In this document: one piece after another, positions 42,388 to 51,435 of the stretch
Numbering within the stretch: position 1 is the stretch's first letter
How the letters are laid out: each line of letters begins with the position of its first letter
From: Armatimonadetes bacterium UBA5352
GTDB lineage: Bacteria; Armatimonadota; Zipacnadia; Zipacnadales; UBA5352
Direction of reading: 5' to 3'
NCBI GenBank assembly: GCA_002411015.1
Contig: DHPY01000008.1
Span: forward strand, 15,984 to 79,983
Length of the DNA stretch: 64,000 nt
Position numbers and translations under genes: made by a program
Notes under the pieces: model-generated
Told to the model about the DNA's origin: nothing
What the model saw: only the letters and a program-made list of their open reading frames with translations
Databases searched by the model: none

Positions 42388-43239
42388 ATGCTGAGGCGCA
42401 CACTCGTCCTGGCTGCACTCGTCTTCACCCTGACCGCCGGTGTTGCAGTCGCGGGAGTCGCGATGGATCTGACCTACACCTTCGCCCCCGGAGCCTCGAG
42501 CTCCGGCCGTGTCAGCGCTGTGATTGATGGCGTCGAGATGGGCCGCGACGTCCCGCTCGCGGTGACCGGAGACGCCGCTGTTGACCTGAGGCTCGACGTG
42601 CTCAAGATCGCCGAGGACGGCACCGCGACGCTGCGCGCTACATTCGGCCAGGTGCAGGCGAACCTCCTCGGCGAGCGCCGGCCGGCCAGCACGCCCGCAC
42701 CGATGGAGCTGCGCGTCAGCAGGCGCGGGGCGCTCGTCGGGGTGCAGTCCGGCAATGAAGCGGCGATGGACCTCTTCGCCCATGGTGGAGTGCCGATCGA
42801 GCTCGTAGTGCTGATGGCGGGCGTGGTTGAGCTGCCGGCCGAGCCGGTCGCGCCGGGTGAGAGCTGGGCGGTCGAGCGGCGGCAGCAGATCCCGGAGATG
42901 GGCGAGGTGCTTCTGCGGACCGAGTCGCGCGTGGCGAGCCTCACAGAGGCTGAGATGACGGTCCTGACGGACATCCGGGCAGACCTGCCGGACTTCACTA
43001 CCACGAACCCCATCCAGGCGGGCGAGATCACGATCAAGGACGGCACGCTCACCGTCAATTCAATGAAGCGCGTGGTTGACATGCGCAGCGGCCTTATCAA
43101 GTCGGCCGAGGCGACCATGACCTTCGACGGCGGCGCGGCGCTGGGGCCCTTCCCGGCCCTCCCGCTGCGCGTGGTCAGCTCGTTCAACATCAAGCCGAAG
43201 GCCGCCCCGCCGCAGCCGGAAGGGGCGACCAATGGCTGA
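42388..43239 (+). CDS. Secreted protein of unknown function, first gene of a three-gene operon
   Basis: 283 residues from the ATG at 42388 (GGAGG seven bases upstream; earlier in-frame ATGs at 42361 and 42382 are less likely). Signal peptide 'LAALVFTLTAGVAVAG'. The mature part is a regular beta-strand protein with 'TYTFAPGASSSGRVSAVIDG', 'VAPGESWAVERRQQIPEMGE' and 'VDMRSGLIKSAEATMTFDGG'. The last two segments resemble periplasmic proteins that report a surfactant-like or lipid-binding beta-cup, but no family is recognised. Its stop overlaps the start of the next gene (ATGGCTGA). Confidence 0.7.
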   Translation: MLRRTLVLAALVFTLTAGVAVAGVAMDLTYTFAPGASSSGRVSAVIDGVEMGRDVPLAVTGDAAVDLRLDVLKIAEDGTATLRATFGQVQANLLGERRPASTPAPMELRVSRRGALVGVQSGNEAAMDLFAHGGVPIELVVLMAGVVELPAEPVAPGESWAVERRQQIPEMGEVLLRTESRVASLTEAEMTVLTDIRADLPDFTTTNPIQAGEITIKDGTLTVNSMKRVVDMRSGLIKSAEATMTFDGGAALGPFPALPLRVVSSFNIKPKAAPPQPEGATNG

Positions 43240-44092
43240 TCCCCGACGGGCGCTGGCGGTCGCACTGCTGCTCGGCCTCGCCTGCGCGCTCGCGGGGGCC
43301 GAGGACCCTCGTGAGAGTGCGCTGGTCACCCTCCGCTCCGCAGGCGTCACGATCGAGCTGCAGCAGGCCTACGGGTGGACGATCCAGTCGCTCAGCTACC
43401 GCGGCGTGCCCGTCATCACGCCCACCGGCGCCTGCGGCACGATCGCCTGCGTACCTGTCGCCGGCGGCTGGGTCGGCTCCGCGCACACCGCCGGAGGACT
43501 GGAGCGCGTGGAGGCGGTCAGCCTCACGGTGGACGGCCAGCCTGCCGAACTCACGCCCGGCGAAAGCTACTCGGGCGACCTCATCGTGCTCACGAAGCGC
43601 TCGATGCTCGACAAGCTGCGCCTTGACGTGACGCTGACGCTCGCGGATGGCCTCCTGACCGAGCACGTCGCGCTCACCGCGACCGAGGACGTAGTAGTCA
43701 CCACCGTCTACCCATTCATGTACTGCATCACCGCGCAGACGACCGATTGGATCGCGGCGCCGGTTGAGGGCGAGGAGCAGACCGGGACCTTCAGCGCGGC
43801 GAACGAGCTGCGGTGGCATGATGACTGGGCCTGGACGGCCGCCTACATCCCGGGCCGCGCCACCGGTGTCGCGTTCCGCCACCTCGCCCACGCCGAGGGC
43901 GCCGTCACCCTCACCGGCTACTGGGACCAGGAGCGCTATCACAAGCTCTACGTGCGCTGGGAGACCGGTGAGGATCGCTGGCCCGAGGGCTTCACCGTGA
44001 CGGGCGAGGTCGCCCTGCGCTGCTTTGAGGCGCCTGCGGCGGGATGGCAGGCGATGGCGCGCCAGGTGGCCTCCGAGATGGTCGCGGAATGA
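43232..44092 (+). CDS. Secreted beta-sandwich protein of unknown function
   Basis: 286 residues with signal peptide 'ALAVALLLGLACALAGA'. The body is beta-rich and resembles a galactose-mutarotase-like supersandwich in layout ('VTIELQQAYGWTIQSLSYRG', 'LTEHVALTATEDVVVTTVYP', 'GRATGVAFRHLAHAEGAVTL'). I see no conserved active site and name no enzyme. It overlaps the preceding gene by eight bases and the following phosphoesterase by four (ATGA), so the three are coupled. Confidence 0.7.
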   Translation: MADPRRALAVALLLGLACALAGAEDPRESALVTLRSAGVTIELQQAYGWTIQSLSYRGVPVITPTGACGTIACVPVAGGWVGSAHTAGGLERVEAVSLTVDGQPAELTPGESYSGDLIVLTKRSMLDKLRLDVTLTLADGLLTEHVALTATEDVVVTTVYPFMYCITAQTTDWIAAPVEGEEQTGTFSAANELRWHDDWAWTAAYIPGRATGVAFRHLAHAEGAVTLTGYWDQERYHKLYVRWETGEDRWPEGFTVTGEVALRCFEAPAAGWQAMARQVASEMVAE

Positions 44093-45015
44093 GGATCGCG
44101 GCGATCGCGGACCTGCACTTCTCCGAAGAGCGCCGGGCACGCGCTGAGGCGATCGCGGGGGCGGTCGCCAGCGCGCGTGCCGACGTGCTGGTCATCGCCG
44201 GCGACTGCGCCGATGGCGTGGAGCATCTCGCAGACGCCCTCGCGCTCTTCGGCGAGTTCGGCGGCGTCAGGCTGATGGTGCCGGGCAACCACGATCTCTG
44301 GCAGGATACGACGCCATTCGACACGCGCCGCCTCTACGAGGAGACCATCCCCGCCATCGCGGCCGAATACGGGTTCCACTGCCTCGACAGCGGTCCGCTC
44401 GTCATAGATGGCACCTGCTTCGTCGGTGCGATGGGCTGGTATGACTATCAGATGCGCCAGCGGGAGACGCCTGTTGAGGGTATCACGGTCAGCCCCATCC
44501 ATGTCTCTCGCGGTGAGGCTGGGAAGATGCACTTCAGCTCCCTCCCGGACGCGCGCGAGACCGGCTGGGAGGCGCTCGAGCCGCGGGATTACGCCGCGAA
44601 CGGGCTCGTCTGGCAGACGAACGGCGAACGGCCGCAAGTGGCCGTCTGGAGCGATCCGCTGCACCTCGATTGGGGGGAGACATCCGAGCGCCTTGCGGCG
44701 GAGATGGCCGCACGGATCCGTGCGCAGATCCGTGAACTCGCAGATGGCTGCAGGCGCGTCGTTGGCGTCACGCACTTCGTCCCGTTCGCCGAACTCGCGA
44801 GCCATCATCTGCAGAGCCCCCGCCGCGCCTACGCGAAGGCATTCCTTGGCAGCCCTCTGCTCGGTGAGGCGCTCCTTGCGGCCGACAACCTTGCGCTCGT
44901 CATCCACGGTCACCGCCACCGGCAGGAGGCGCGACGGCTTCACGGCATCGTTGTTGCCGACGCAGCCGTGACAGGCGCCCAGGACGGCCCGCTGCTCTTT
45001 ACCCTCCCCGACTAA
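44089..45015 (+). CDS. Calcineurin-like metallophosphoesterase
   Basis: 308 residues from the ATG overlapping the previous stop. The dinuclear metal site is complete: 'AIADLHF' (D-x-H), 'VIAGDCADG' (GD), 'VPGNHDLW' (GNHD), 'GVTHFVP' (H) and 'VIHGHRHRQ' (GHxH). There is no signal peptide, so unlike its two operon neighbours it works in the cytoplasm. The substrate (phosphodiester, nucleotide or nucleic acid) is unknown. The stop overlaps the convergent CsgG-like gene by four bases. Confidence 0.88.
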   Translation: MRIAAIADLHFSEERRARAEAIAGAVASARADVLVIAGDCADGVEHLADALALFGEFGGVRLMVPGNHDLWQDTTPFDTRRLYEETIPAIAAEYGFHCLDSGPLVIDGTCFVGAMGWYDYQMRQRETPVEGITVSPIHVSRGEAGKMHFSSLPDARETGWEALEPRDYAANGLVWQTNGERPQVAVWSDPLHLDWGETSERLAAEMAARIRAQIRELADGCRRVVGVTHFVPFAELASHHLQSPRRAYAKAFLGSPLLGEALLAADNLALVIHGHRHRQEARRLHGIVVADAAVTGAQDGPLLFTLPD

Positions 45016-45677
45016 CGGCCCCCGGTGCGTTGCGCCCGCACCTGCCTGCGGATCCGCTCCGCAACCGACCGCACCGCATCATCCATCGTCGCGCCCAACA
45101 GCGTGCGCCTGAAGCCGGTGCTGCCGATGTCGGCGGGCGCATCGCCCTGATCCCATGGCGGCACCCAGGCAGCCCGCCGTCCCAGCCCCCGCACCTCGCC
45201 GACCACTGCGCCGGATCGCGTGTCGAAGATCGCCACATCGAGCGTCACCCGCGCGATTGCGCGATCATCCCGCTCAATGAACGGGATGCTCAGGTCGATC
45301 ACCTCGAAGCTGCGCACCCGGCCGAGCACGAGATAGTCCGCGCCAAGCTCGCGCGCAAGCTCCAGCGCCACCGGCACCGGCAGCTCATCCCGGCGCTCGA
45401 GGTCCTCGCGGATCATCAGGCGGTGCAGCGCGCCCCGGTCGGCAACCCGCATCTCCCGGCCGCGAAGCTGGCGCTCAAGCTCCACCGCGACCAGATCCGC
45501 CACCCCCGCGCCCGCCGTCCAGCCCCGCCCGCAGCAGGACCAGTACCAGTTCTGCGGGATCGCCCCGTTGTAGAACGACACGACCGCGATCGTGGGCCCC
45601 TCAGGTCGCTCGCCTTGAGCCAGCACGATCCCGCCGCAGAGCATCAGCGCTATCACCGTCGTTACAGCCGCACGCAT
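45012..45677 (-). CDS. CsgG/LpoB-like envelope protein
   Basis: 221 residues from the ATG at 45677, with AGGAGGGG seven bases upstream. Signal peptide 'VTTVIALMLCGGIVLAQG', no lipobox. 'TIAVVSFYNGA', 'GVADLVAVELERQLRGREMR', 'VADRGALHRLMIREDLERRD' and 'ARELGADYLVLGRVRSFEV' follow the CsgG/LpoB/penicillin-binding activator pattern; the C-terminus 'ATMDDAVRSVAERIRRQV' is the usual closing helix. Such proteins sit in the periplasm near the outer membrane; CsgG itself is a secretion pore for curli, but no curli genes are here. It is divergent from the GH42-like gene at 45829. Confidence 0.78.
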   Translation of the reverse strand: MRAAVTTVIALMLCGGIVLAQGERPEGPTIAVVSFYNGAIPQNWYWSCCGRGWTAGAGVADLVAVELERQLRGREMRVADRGALHRLMIREDLERRDELPVPVALELARELGADYLVLGRVRSFEVIDLSIPFIERDDRAIARVTLDVAIFDTRSGAVVGEVRGLGRRAAWVPPWDQGDAPADIGSTGFRRTLLGATMDDAVRSVAERIRRQVRAQRTGGR

Positions 45678-45828
45678 ATCCCAGCCCCTCCTCGTCTGCC
45701 TTCCGTCACTTCTGAGCTTCGGCGGTCCGCGCGGTCTGTCCTGCCGGAGGGAACCGCCCGAGTCCGGGCGAACCACCTGGTCAGATCGTGTCGTCAGGTC
45801 AGCAGGCTCGTCTCCGGGAGGCTCTACG

Positions 45829-48800
45829 ATGCATGCGCGCGCGATCCTCGCACTGGCCGTTTCCCTCCTCGTTCTCGCCCCTCCAGCCTCGGCGGCGGTC
45901 AACATCAACCTCAGCAGGCCGCTCGTCACGCCGACCGCCGAGGGCGAGCGCGTGGAGCAGACCATGCTCATCGCCAACTCGGTGGCGAACTACGAGCTGG
46001 CTTACACCGCCGAGCACTCCGCCGACGGCAGCCGCATCCTGAGCGACTCCTGGGGTTGGACGCAGGGCTACGTACCGCTCGGGATGACCGCCCCATCGAA
46101 GCCGAACTGGTACTACCAGGGGTTCTTCAACTGGCAGTTCGACGACGAGAGCATCCACCTGCGGCCCGCGAAGGTGCGCGTTGTGCGCGAATCCGGCAAT
46201 GACGCGATGGTCGAGTACGCGTGGGAGACGGACAACGCGTCGGTGACCATCCGGTTCGCGATGGTCGAGGGAAGCGACAAGCTCCTCGTTTTCGGCGAAT
46301 ACGAGCCGAGAGCGCCGATCGAGCGCAGCTTCCTGAGGTTCGTCTGCTACCCCGCGTTCTTCCCGGAGCCCCGCGGGCGCACCGTGACCACCGCGCTCGG
46401 CACGCGCGGGGTGGGTGAGGTCGTGCGCGTGGACCTTGAGCGCGAGCGCTGGCTCCTCTACGAGGACGGCACTCGCCCCGGCGAGGGCTCTGCGGGGATG
46501 ATCATCGGCACCCCCGACGCATTCTCTTCCATCGAGGCGCCCGCCGGCGGCTACGGCATCGTCACCACCCTCGAACTCAAGCCCGAGGCACGCTCGTTCG
46601 CACTCGCGCTCTACGACTTCCCCACGATGCCAGACTACCTCCAGACTCGCGAGTACTTCGGCCGCCTGGCCGATCGTGAGGCCGAGGCGCTGGAGCGGAT
46701 GGCAGCGGGCGATCTCGCCATTCCGCTGCCCGCGCTGCCGGTTGATGAGGAGCGGGTTACGACCGTGATGGCTGCCGGGCAGGAGCTCATGGACCGCCCG
46801 GAGGAGCGCTGGCGGCCGGACCCGGAGCCCCTGGAGTTCCCATGGGCCGCGCAGCTTCCCGGCGAGCCGATCAGCACCGCGGTCTTCGTGCGCCGGTATG
46901 AGGCATGGGAGGCGATGGAGCTTGCGCGGCGGCTCGAGATGCGCGTCCAGCACCTCTACTGGGACAGCGAGACCGCGCTCTCCAACCCCTCATCGTGGCC
47001 CTACGCGTCGGCAACAGGCGTCGGCGCCATCCCCTTCGGCATTGCCGCCCGCCGCGCCGCCGCGCTGGCCTCGGACCCGGACACGGAGCTGTTCATCATC
47101 GCGGGCCTGCAGTCATCCGGCGTTCCCGGCGTGGCGCGCGATGAGATTGTCCAGCGCATCGCGGAGGGCGCCGGCCTGCTGCTCGTCGGCCCGCGGAGCT
47201 GGCAGGACGCCTGGCCGCCCGAACTGTTCGCGTCGGAGGCGCCTGAGCTTGCGGCGCAGATCACCGCGGGCTTCGAGCCCTCCGCGCTCGCCGGGCTCGA
47301 CGAGGCCGAGCCGCGCTCCGTCGTCTCCGCCTGGGAGTTCGGCGCGGGCCGCATCGTCAACGTGGACGTGACACTGGGCGCCTTCTCCTCGCTGATGCCG
47401 ACCCATCGCCGCTCCGAGGGCATCCTGGAGGCGATGGACCGCTGGCTGGGGCTCTACGCCCGAGCCGCCACCGTCGCCGCCGGACGCTCGCTGCCCGCCA
47501 CGATCACCTTCGGCGAGCAGACCGCCGACGCGCTGTCCGTGATGGTAGATGGCGCGCCGCAGGGGGCCAGCCTCCGCACGCGCGTCCAGGACGACCTCGG
47601 CCGAATGCTCATGGTGCGCGAGCTTCCGCTGCCGCTTGAGGGCAACGCGCTCCCGCTCCCGTCGCTGCCGCCCAGCCGCCAGTGCACAGCCGATCTGCTC
47701 GTGCTCGATGCTGACGGCAACGCGCTCGGCATGGCCTCTACACGGCTCGAGCAGCCGGGCGGGCCACGCATCGCCTCCCTCGATCTCTCGCCCGGCAGCC
47801 GCAGCCACGAACTCGCGCCCCCGCTCGTGGACCTGCCCGAGGGCGGCCGGATCGAGTGCGTGGCGAGCGTGGACGCCCCGCAGCGCCTCGATGGCGCGAC
47901 CCTCACATGGGCGGTGCGCGATGTCTTCGACCGCCTGCTCGCCATCGGCACCGGCGATGTTCCGGCGGGCGGCGGCGAGATCCGCGCGGCGTTCGAGCTT
48001 CCCGCGCCCGTCACCGTCTCGCACCTGCTCGATGTGACCCTCACGCGGGGCACGGAAGTGCTCGACACCCGGCGCCTGCGCTTCACGATGACGGTGCCCT
48101 ACCCCTATGATGACTTCACCGCGCTGATGTGGAATACCGCCACCACCTCGCCGCTGATGCTCCACACCGACCGGCTCTGCTACGAGTGGGGCACTGAGAT
48201 GTGCGACCCCGCGAACACCCTTCGCGCCGACGACGCGACGGCCGCGCTCATGTATGACCTCCGCAGCCGCTCCGGCATGCGCCTCGTTCCCTACGTCAGC
48301 CGCATCTTTGCGGAGAACCCTGTGGATAACGTGCGGAATCCGTCGCTGAGCGACCCCGCCTACCTCAGCCAGTGGGCCGAGTGGCTCACCACGCAGGGCC
48401 GCCAGGCCGCGCCCTACCAGCCCGCCGCCTATACCCTGGGCGACGAGAACATGCTCACGCGCGGGCCGGGCGAGGTCGGCTGGCACCCGGCCGCTATCGT
48501 CGAGTTTCGCGAGTGGCTGCAGGCCAAGTACGGGTCGATCGCGGAACTCAACCGCGTCTGGGAGACGCACTACGAGGCGTTCGGCGAGATCGAGCCGATG
48601 CTCCTCGAGCAGGTCGCCGAGCGCTTCCAGTCCGACGCCGCGGATCGCAGCCTCGCGCCGTGGATAGACCACAAGGTCTTCCTCGATAGCTCCTTCGCGA
48701 ACACGCACAACTACTTCCGCGATGTGATCCGCGCGCAGGACCCGGACGCGAAGGTCGGCTGGGACGGCATCATGGGCGATAGCTGGAAGTCGGGCTATGA

Positions 48801-50397
48801 CCTGGTGAAGCTCACCGAGGAGTGCGACCTCAACGAGACCTACATCAGCCGCTGGCTGCAGGGGCGACTCGTGGAGGACTTCAAGCGCCCGGACGCCCTT
48901 ACGGGCCGTTGGGGGAACCGCGTGGCTGACAACGAAGCGGGCTGGCACGCCTTCCCCTGGGCCTGCCTGATGAGCGGCAACAACTCCGTCTGGTGGTGGA
49001 CCTCCTGGGGCTGCGACTACATCCCGTTCTACCCGGACCTGTCGCAGAGCAGCTACGGGAAGTGGTTCTTCGAGGCACTGCGCGAGACCACATCCGGCCC
49101 CGGGCGGATGATCGTCCACGCCGAGCGCGCGCCCTCGCCGATCGCGGTGCTCTACTCGCGCCGCAACATGTTCGCCGCCGCGATTCACGGGCAGATCGCG
49201 CCGGATCAGCCGCTGGCGGGAGACATCGCGTTCCACCAGGAGCACGAGGACCTGCTGAAGGCCATCTGCGATCTCGGCTATGAGCCAACGCACATCTCCG
49301 AGACGCAGCTTGGCGCGGGCATCAGCCCGGAGGACTACCGCGTGCTCGTGCTGCCGCTTGCGGCCTGCCTCTCAGATGAGGAGGTCGCGTCGCTCCGCGA
49401 GTACGTGCAGGCCGGCGGCACGCTGGTCGTGGACGGCCGCGCGGCGATGCTCACCGGCGACGGAGCGCTGCGCGGTAGCCGATCGCTCGATGAGGTGCTC
49501 GGCGTAAGCTCCCTCCCGGCCTCCGAGGCCTTCGCTCGCGAGGGCGTGAGCGCCGAGATCGCGATCGGGGCGCTCGTCACCGACTGGCTCGCGGAGCCGC
49601 TGGAGGTCGCGCCTTTCACCGCGCCGATCATCGAGCCTGACCTGCAGGCGACAACCGGCATCGCGCTCGCGCAGGCCGGCGGTGCACCGCTGCTCGTCGC
49701 CAACCGCTTCGGCGACGGGCTGGCGTGGACGCTCAACTTCGGCATGAACGGCTACCCCGCCGAGCGTGCGGAGCCTGAGCAGAAGCCCCGCCTGGAGATC
49801 CTGCATGCAATCCTCCGCGCGGCGAGCGTGGAGCCGCTCAGCGAGATCACTCTGCGTGACGGCGGGCACCCGCTCGCCACGCACCAGTTTGGCTTCCGCG
49901 ACGGCGCCGCGCGCTACCTGTGCGTGCAGCAGGACATCCTCCTGCCGGCGCTCGCCGATCAGCCGGCGCGGATACGCCTGCCTGAGCCCGCGATCGTCTA
50001 CGACGTGCGCGCTGGGCGCCGGGTGGGGGAGGGGCCCGTGCACGAGTGGGATGTCACGCTCTCGCGCGGCTACCCGCTCGTCTACGCGCTGCTGCCCTAC
50101 GAGGTCACGGGCGTCACCATCGAGGCGGATGCAGCGCAGCGCGGGGCGAACGCGGAGGTCACGACTGCGGTGCAGGCGGCTGGCGACGCCCCCGGCTACC
50201 ACGTCGTGCGAGTGGACGTCTATGCGCCGGGCTCCGACCAGCCGCACCGGCAGTACTCGCGCAACGTGGACTGCGCCGGTGGGCCCGGTCGCATGACGAT
50301 CCCGTTCGCCCTCAGCGACCCGGCAGGCACCTGGCGCCTCGTCGCCCGCGACGCCGCCACCGGCGCCACCGCCGAGACCACCCTGGAGGTGCGGTAG
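45829..50397 (+). CDS. Giant secreted GH42-like glycoside hydrolase
   Basis: 1522 residues. Signal peptide 'ILALAVSLLVLAPPASA'. Residues 25-280 are a beta domain. Near residues 370-490 is an N-terminal GATase-like segment ('GVPGVARDEIVQRIAEGAGL'). The barrel (about 760-1080) contains 'YTLGDENMLTRG' and 'IVEFREWLQAKYGSIAELNR', typical of GH42 beta-galactosidase-like enzymes, and 'VADNEAGWHAFPW' further on. A trimerisation domain follows ('YRVLVLPLAACLSDEEVASL', 'LREYVQAGGTLVVDGRAAML'), then C-terminal beta-sandwiches. The protein is twice the length of usual GH42 enzymes. GGGAGG lies seven bases before the ATG. The exact catalytic Glu pair and substrate are uncertain. Confidence 0.82.
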   Translation: MHARAILALAVSLLVLAPPASAAVNINLSRPLVTPTAEGERVEQTMLIANSVANYELAYTAEHSADGSRILSDSWGWTQGYVPLGMTAPSKPNWYYQGFFNWQFDDESIHLRPAKVRVVRESGNDAMVEYAWETDNASVTIRFAMVEGSDKLLVFGEYEPRAPIERSFLRFVCYPAFFPEPRGRTVTTALGTRGVGEVVRVDLERERWLLYEDGTRPGEGSAGMIIGTPDAFSSIEAPAGGYGIVTTLELKPEARSFALALYDFPTMPDYLQTREYFGRLADREAEALERMAAGDLAIPLPALPVDEERVTTVMAAGQELMDRPEERWRPDPEPLEFPWAAQLPGEPISTAVFVRRYEAWEAMELARRLEMRVQHLYWDSETALSNPSSWPYASATGVGAIPFGIAARRAAALASDPDTELFIIAGLQSSGVPGVARDEIVQRIAEGAGLLLVGPRSWQDAWPPELFASEAPELAAQITAGFEPSALAGLDEAEPRSVVSAWEFGAGRIVNVDVTLGAFSSLMPTHRRSEGILEAMDRWLGLYARAATVAAGRSLPATITFGEQTADALSVMVDGAPQGASLRTRVQDDLGRMLMVRELPLPLEGNALPLPSLPPSRQCTADLLVLDADGNALGMASTRLEQPGGPRIASLDLSPGSRSHELAPPLVDLPEGGRIECVASVDAPQRLDGATLTWAVRDVFDRLLAIGTGDVPAGGGEIRAAFELPAPVTVSHLLDVTLTRGTEVLDTRRLRFTMTVPYPYDDFTALMWNTATTSPLMLHTDRLCYEWGTEMCDPANTLRADDATAALMYDLRSRSGMRLVPYVSRIFAENPVDNVRNPSLSDPAYLSQWAEWLTTQGRQAAPYQPAAYTLGDENMLTRGPGEVGWHPAAIVEFREWLQAKYGSIAELNRVWETHYEAFGEIEPMLLEQVAERFQSDAADRSLAPWIDHKVFLDSSFANTHNYFRDVIRAQDPDAKVGWDGIMGDSWKSGYDLVKLTEECDLNETYISRWLQGRLVEDFKRPDALTGRWGNRVADNEAGWHAFPWACLMSGNNSVWWWTSWGCDYIPFYPDLSQSSYGKWFFEALRETTSGPGRMIVHAERAPSPIAVLYSRRNMFAAAIHGQIAPDQPLAGDIAFHQEHEDLLKAICDLGYEPTHISETQLGAGISPEDYRVLVLPLAACLSDEEVASLREYVQAGGTLVVDGRAAMLTGDGALRGSRSLDEVLGVSSLPASEAFAREGVSAEIAIGALVTDWLAEPLEVAPFTAPIIEPDLQATTGIALAQAGGAPLLVANRFGDGLAWTLNFGMNGYPAERAEPEQKPRLEILHAILRAASVEPLSEITLRDGGHPLATHQFGFRDGAARYLCVQQDILLPALADQPARIRLPEPAIVYDVRAGRRVGEGPVHEWDVTLSRGYPLVYALLPYEVTGVTIEADAAQRGANAEVTTAVQAAGDAPGYHVVRVDVYAPGSDQPHRQYSRNVDCAGGPGRMTIPFALSDPAGTWRLVARDAATGATAETTLEVR

Positions 50398-50401
50398 GAC
50401 A

Positions 50402-50465
50402 GGCTGTGGGACAGGCGTCCCTGCCTGTCAGAAGCCGTACATAGGACAGGCTTCCCAGCCTGTCA
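50402..50465. repeat. Dispersed palindromic repeat, copy pair in the 3' gap of the GH42-like gene
   Basis: GACAGGC-GTCCCT-GCCTGTC (50410-50429) and GACAGGCT-TCCC-AGCCTGTC (50445-50464) are two hairpins of the same family as the GACGGGCT..AGCCCGTC repeats. They may also stop transcription of the preceding gene. The rest of the gap (50466-50550) shows nothing further but the next Shine-Dalgarno. Confidence 0.75.
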
Positions 50466-50550
50466 GGGCCTCCGCCAAAGAAGGTCCCGACCGCCCCCGC
50501 GGTCAACTTCCGCCCGGAATCCGCCAGCCATCGTCAAAAGGGAGAGCACC

Positions 50551-51327
50551 ATGATCATCGGCAACTGCACCTACAGCGTCCGCGACTACCTGCGCTCGGG
50601 CGAGATGAGCCTGCTCGACTTCGCGGCCTTCAATGCCGACCTCGGCATCACCGCGCTCGAGTACAATGACATGTTCTTCGAGGACTTCAGCGCCGACACA
50701 CTTGCGGCCGTCCGCAACTCCGCAGAGGACGCCGGCTGCTCCATCGTCTGCCTTACCTGCGGCGGCAACCTCGCCTCCGACGATGCCGCCGCCAACGCCG
50801 CGCAGGTCGAGGAGTTCAAGCAGCACCTGCAGAACGCGCACGACCTCGGCGCGCATGCCGTCCGCTTCAACATCGGCTCCACCGGCGATGAGGAGCGCGA
50901 CCTGACCGTGGGCGTGGAGCGCGTCATTGACGGCTTCAACCAGCTTCTCCCCGCCGCGCGCGAGCTTGATGTGAAGATCACGATCGAGAACCATGGCGGC
51001 GTGAGCAAGTGGGCGGACCCGATCCTGAAGGTCATCCTCGGCACCGACCCCGACTGGATCGGCTCCTGCCCCGACTTCGGCAACTTCAAGCCGATCGAGC
51101 GCCGCTACATCGAGCTGGCGAAGGTCATCCCGTTCGCGCACCACTCCCACGCGAAGACCCACGAGTTTGACGCGAACGGTGAGGACGCCGAGTACTCCAT
51201 GGAGCGCGTGCTGGCGATCTACAAGGCCGCCGGCGTAGACGGTGTGCTCTCCATCGAGTTCGAGGGCTCCGGCGACCAGAAGCTCGGCGTGAAGAAGACC
51301 CGCGACCTCCTCCAGCGCTACATGTAA
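50551..51327 (+). CDS. Sugar phosphate isomerase/epimerase (xylose-isomerase-like TIM barrel)
   Basis: 258 residues, no signal peptide. The barrel shows 'GITALEYNDMFFEDFSADTL', 'AHAVRFNIGSTGDEERDLTV', 'VKITIENHGGVSKWADPILK' (metal-binding Glu), 'SCPDFGNFKPIERRYIELAK' (Asp), 'FAHHSHAKTHEFDANGED' (His) and 'DGVLSIEFEGSGDQKLGVKK' (final Glu). These are the usual AP-endonuclease-2/xylose-isomerase-like metal ligands. The substrate is not predictable; partnership with Gfo/Idh/MocA dehydrogenases in inositol or sugar catabolism is common. GGGAGAG lies about seven bases upstream. Confidence 0.9.
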   Translation: MIIGNCTYSVRDYLRSGEMSLLDFAAFNADLGITALEYNDMFFEDFSADTLAAVRNSAEDAGCSIVCLTCGGNLASDDAAANAAQVEEFKQHLQNAHDLGAHAVRFNIGSTGDEERDLTVGVERVIDGFNQLLPAARELDVKITIENHGGVSKWADPILKVILGTDPDWIGSCPDFGNFKPIERRYIELAKVIPFAHHSHAKTHEFDANGEDAEYSMERVLAIYKAAGVDGVLSIEFEGSGDQKLGVKKTRDLLQRYM

Positions 51328-51354
51328 GCTCCGCTGCATCACCGACGCCGATCG

Positions 51355-51390
51355 CGCGCAGGGGCCGACGAGGAATCGGCCCCTCGCGCG
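51355..51390 (+). terminator. Hairpin terminator after the isomerase gene
   Basis: AGGGGCCGA and complement form a 9-bp stem extended by CGCGC pairs (one bulge) with a 7-base loop, 28 bases after the stop. No U-tract. Confidence 0.65.
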
Positions 51391-51435
51391 GCAAACTCTC
51401 CTCCTGGTACCCACGCCCCGCCAGGAGGTCTCGCC

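Noticed and set aside
47113..49293. Minus-strand frame of 726 residues opposite the GH42-like gene
   Set aside because: Antisense frame without domains; the opposite strand has GH42 motifs throughout.
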